Assembly (NCBI GenBank): GCA_026393275.1
Contig: JAPLAM010000017.1
Coordinates: 20,091-84,090, forward strand
Length of the DNA stretch: 64,000 bases
From: Arthrobacter sp.
Lineage (GTDB): Bacteria; Actinomycetota; Actinomycetes; Actinomycetales; Micrococcaceae
Direction: 5' to 3'
A program made the position numbers and the translations under genes. A model generated the notes under the pieces. That model saw nothing but the letters and a program-made list of their open reading frames with translations, did no database searches and was not told where the DNA came from. This document shows positions 62,176-64,000 of this stretch, piece after piece. Every line of letters starts with the position of its first letter. The first letter of the stretch is position 1.

Positions 62176-63845
62176 CCAGCCACACCAGTGAAGGCACCGT
62201 CCCCTGGCCCGCCGATCTCGCCGCCGAATTTCGCAGCAAGGGCTATTGGGAGGACCGCCCCCTGGGCGCCTACCTTCTCGACACGGCCGACCGGCTGCCG
62301 GACAAGATCGCGGTTGTGGACGGTGACGTCAGGCTGAGCTACGCGGAGCTGGCCGACAGGGTCGATGCCGCGGCCGAACGCCTGCTGCAGTTGGGCCTGA
62401 TAGCCGATGACCGGATCATGGTGCAGTTGCCCAACGGCTGGCAGTTCACGGTGCTGACGCTGGCCTGTTTCCGGGCCGGTATCATTCCTGTGATGGCGCT
62501 GCCGGCCCACAGGCAATACGAGCTGTCCTTCCTCACGGAGCTCTCCGAATCCCGGGCCATCGCCGTCCCGGACGTCATCAAGGACTTTGACCACCAGACC
62601 CTGGCCGAAGGCCTGGCGGCAACCATCCCGTCGCTGGAGTTCATTCTCGTTTCGGGAGCCGCGAACCCCGCCAACAGCTGCCTCGAGGACATCCTGGCCC
62701 CCGGAGCGGATGCCCCCGGCGCAAGAGCCAGACTGGACGACTCCGCACCGTGCCCCGATTCGCCTGCCCTGTTCCTCCTCTCCGGCGGCACCACCGGCCT
62801 GCCCAAGCTCATCACCAGGACCCATAACGACTACGCCTACAACATCAGGACCACCTCCATACCCACCGGAGTCACCGAGGACACCGTCTACCTCGGAACC
62901 CTGCCGGCGAGCCACAACTTCCCGTTGGCGTGCCCTGGCATTTTAGGGATCCTGTTCGCCGGCGGCCGGGCCGTCATGCTACCCAGCCCCGAACCGCGGA
63001 AGGCCTTTGCCACTATCGAACGGGAGAAGGTAACCCTTTCAACGGCGGTCCCGGCCGTGGCCCAGCGCTGGGTCGAGTATCAGCAAGAAACCGGCGGCGA
63101 CCAGCTGGCCAGCCTCGAAGTACTCCAGGTCGGTGGCTCCCGACTGCCGGATGAAATTGCCCGGAAAGTGAAACCGGTCCTGGGCGCGACCCTGCAGCAG
63201 GTCTTCGGCATGGCCGAGGGGCTCATCAACACCACACGGCTTGATGATCCTGAAGAGGTCATCTGCACCACGCAGGGCCGCCCCGTGTCCGAAGCCGACG
63301 AGGTCCGCATCGTCGACGAGGCCGGTGAGGACCTCCCGGACGGAGTCCCGGGATCCATCCTGACCCGCGGGCCCTACACGCCCAGGGGATACTACCGGGC
63401 CCCTGAAGCCAGCTCCCGCGCTTTCACCCCCGATGGCTGGTACGCCAGCGGGGACATCGTCGAGCGGCGCCCGGAGGGAAACCTGATCGTGAAGGGACGG
63501 GACAAGGACATGATCAACCGGGGCGGGGAGAAGATCTCGGCCGAGGAAATCGAGAGCCTGGTCTACCGCAACGAGGACGTGACCATGGCTGCCGCAGTTG
63601 CCATGCCGGACCCGCTGCTCGGTGAACGACTGTGCCTCTACATCACGGTCAAGCCCGGACGCGAGGTCACCCTCGAGCAGATCCAGGAGATGCTGCGCCA
63701 AACCGGTGTGGCGGCCTTCAAGATCCCGGAACGCTTAGTGGTTCTCGACGAGCTGCCCACCACGAAGGTGGGCAAGATCAACAAGAAGGACCTCCGCACC
63801 GACATCGCCCAACGCCTCGCAGCCGCAGGCGCTCAAGCAAAGTAA
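62172..63845 (+). CDS. aryl-AMP ligase (salicylate/dihydroxybenzoate-AMP ligase-like)
   Basis: A 557-residue ANL-family adenylating enzyme that overlaps the previous gene by four bases. The family core motifs are LLSGGTTGLPKLI (phosphate loop), QVFGMAEGLINTTRLDD, YASGDIV, GRDKDMINRGGEKISAEE (hinge) and the adenylation lysine in TTKVGKINK. MAEGL together with PASHNFPLACPG resembles EntE/DhbE and salicylate-AMP ligases, where the His/Asn residues recognise the ortho hydroxyl. It would activate salicylate as the first step. Confidence 0.87.
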   Translation: MTSHTSEGTVPWPADLAAEFRSKGYWEDRPLGAYLLDTADRLPDKIAVVDGDVRLSYAELADRVDAAAERLLQLGLIADDRIMVQLPNGWQFTVLTLACFRAGIIPVMALPAHRQYELSFLTELSESRAIAVPDVIKDFDHQTLAEGLAATIPSLEFILVSGAANPANSCLEDILAPGADAPGARARLDDSAPCPDSPALFLLSGGTTGLPKLITRTHNDYAYNIRTTSIPTGVTEDTVYLGTLPASHNFPLACPGILGILFAGGRAVMLPSPEPRKAFATIEREKVTLSTAVPAVAQRWVEYQQETGGDQLASLEVLQVGGSRLPDEIARKVKPVLGATLQQVFGMAEGLINTTRLDDPEEVICTTQGRPVSEADEVRIVDEAGEDLPDGVPGSILTRGPYTPRGYYRAPEASSRAFTPDGWYASGDIVERRPEGNLIVKGRDKDMINRGGEKISAEEIESLVYRNEDVTMAAAVAMPDPLLGERLCLYITVKPGREVTLEQIQEMLRQTGVAAFKIPERLVVLDELPTTKVGKINKKDLRTDIAQRLAAAGAQAK

Positions 63846-63855
63846 AGGGATGGCC

Positions 63856-64000
63856 ATGACCGAGAACACGACCCATGAATCAGTGGCTGCGGGGCACACC
63901 GCCCCCGAGCCGACGCCCGAAGAGGCTGCCCAGCTGAAGGAGCTCTACCGGGATTTTGACCGCGAAAACCTGATCCCGCTCTGGACCGAAATCGCGGACC
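63856..64000 (+). CDS. gentisate 1,2-dioxygenase, N-terminal part (cut by window end)
   Basis: About 48 codons are present. The ELYRDFDRENLIPLWTEIAD segment is characteristic of the N-terminus of gentisate 1,2-dioxygenases. The ATG at 63856 sits five bases after AAAGGGA; an in-frame ATG at 63850 is an alternative. It starts ten bases after the aryl-AMP ligase. The enzyme opens the gentisate ring to maleylpyruvate, completing the upper pathway. The cupin active site lies outside the window. Confidence 0.8.
   Translation, partial: MTENTTHESVAAGHTAPEPTPEEAAQLKELYRDFDRENLIPLWTEIAD

Overview
The window is GC-rich DNA with dense, overlapping operons and GTG/TTG starts. It looks like an Arthrobacter-type actinobacterium (Micrococcaceae). 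The gene content supports this: an Asp23-type envelope cluster with DUF6286-like proteins, a PaaX regulator, several LacI regulators, and lipoprotein substrate-binding proteins. The genus call is inference from content and composition, because there is no rRNA gene here.

Left part (1-17.4 kb, mostly ordinary chromosome). It opens with the end of a 2Fe-2S ferredoxin and its FAD reductase, which carries a one-base frameshift. A valine-degradation operon on the minus strand follows (mmsA, 3-hydroxyisobutyryl-CoA hydrolase, mmsB, enoyl-CoA hydratase). Next come a secreted glycoside-hydrolase-like protein, exonuclease III, a conserved hypothetical protein, a LacI-regulated sugar ABC importer with a visible operator, a five-gene Asp23/AmaP-type envelope cluster and a lipoprotein.

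Mobile island (about 17.4-35.5 kb). An IS3-family element is followed by a patchwork of gene scraps. Then comes a complete Tn402/Tn5053-type transposon (19439-30830) with tniA-tniB-tniQ-res-tniR, terminal 19-bp-type repeats at both ends and an exact 5-bp target duplication (GCCTG). Its cargo includes a second, nested element: a Tn3-type cassette with 38-bp-like inverted repeats and its own 5-bp duplication (AGATA). That cassette keeps only the tail of its transposase and carries a secreted-protein gene plus a small two-helix membrane-protein gene. The rest of the cargo is a 1109-residue secreted RHS-repeat protein, again followed by a small two-helix membrane protein. To the right lie a tRNA 3' fragment with a strong terminator, a membrane protein/DUF4238 pair (the second gene frameshifted), an acetyltransferase-like pseudogene with a 48-bp tandem duplication, a decayed ISL3 element and an IS481 scrap.

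Catabolic region (35.7-56.7 kb). This holds an SsuABC/TauABC-like importer with two small downstream enzymes, a CynX-type MFS transporter, a creatinase-like M24 protein, a TIM-barrel glycosidase-like protein, a complete Dpp/Opp-type peptide importer, a cupin, a PuuE-like allantoinase/deacetylase, an Asp/Glu/hydantoin-type racemase, an ABM-like small protein, a LacI regulator and a second, orphan copy of the first importer's binding protein. Five copies of one palindromic site (TGGGATCGTTCCCA or a close variant) lie upstream of these units. This suggests one LacI regulon for uptake and breakdown of a cyclic ureide or related compound; the substrate is inference.

Right end (57.6-64 kb). A PaaX-family regulator precedes an operon with the composition of the CoA-dependent salicylate-to-gentisate route: an aryl-CoA hydroxylase-like flavoprotein, an ADP-forming acyl-CoA synthetase, an aryl-AMP ligase and the start of gentisate 1,2-dioxygenase, cut by the window edge.
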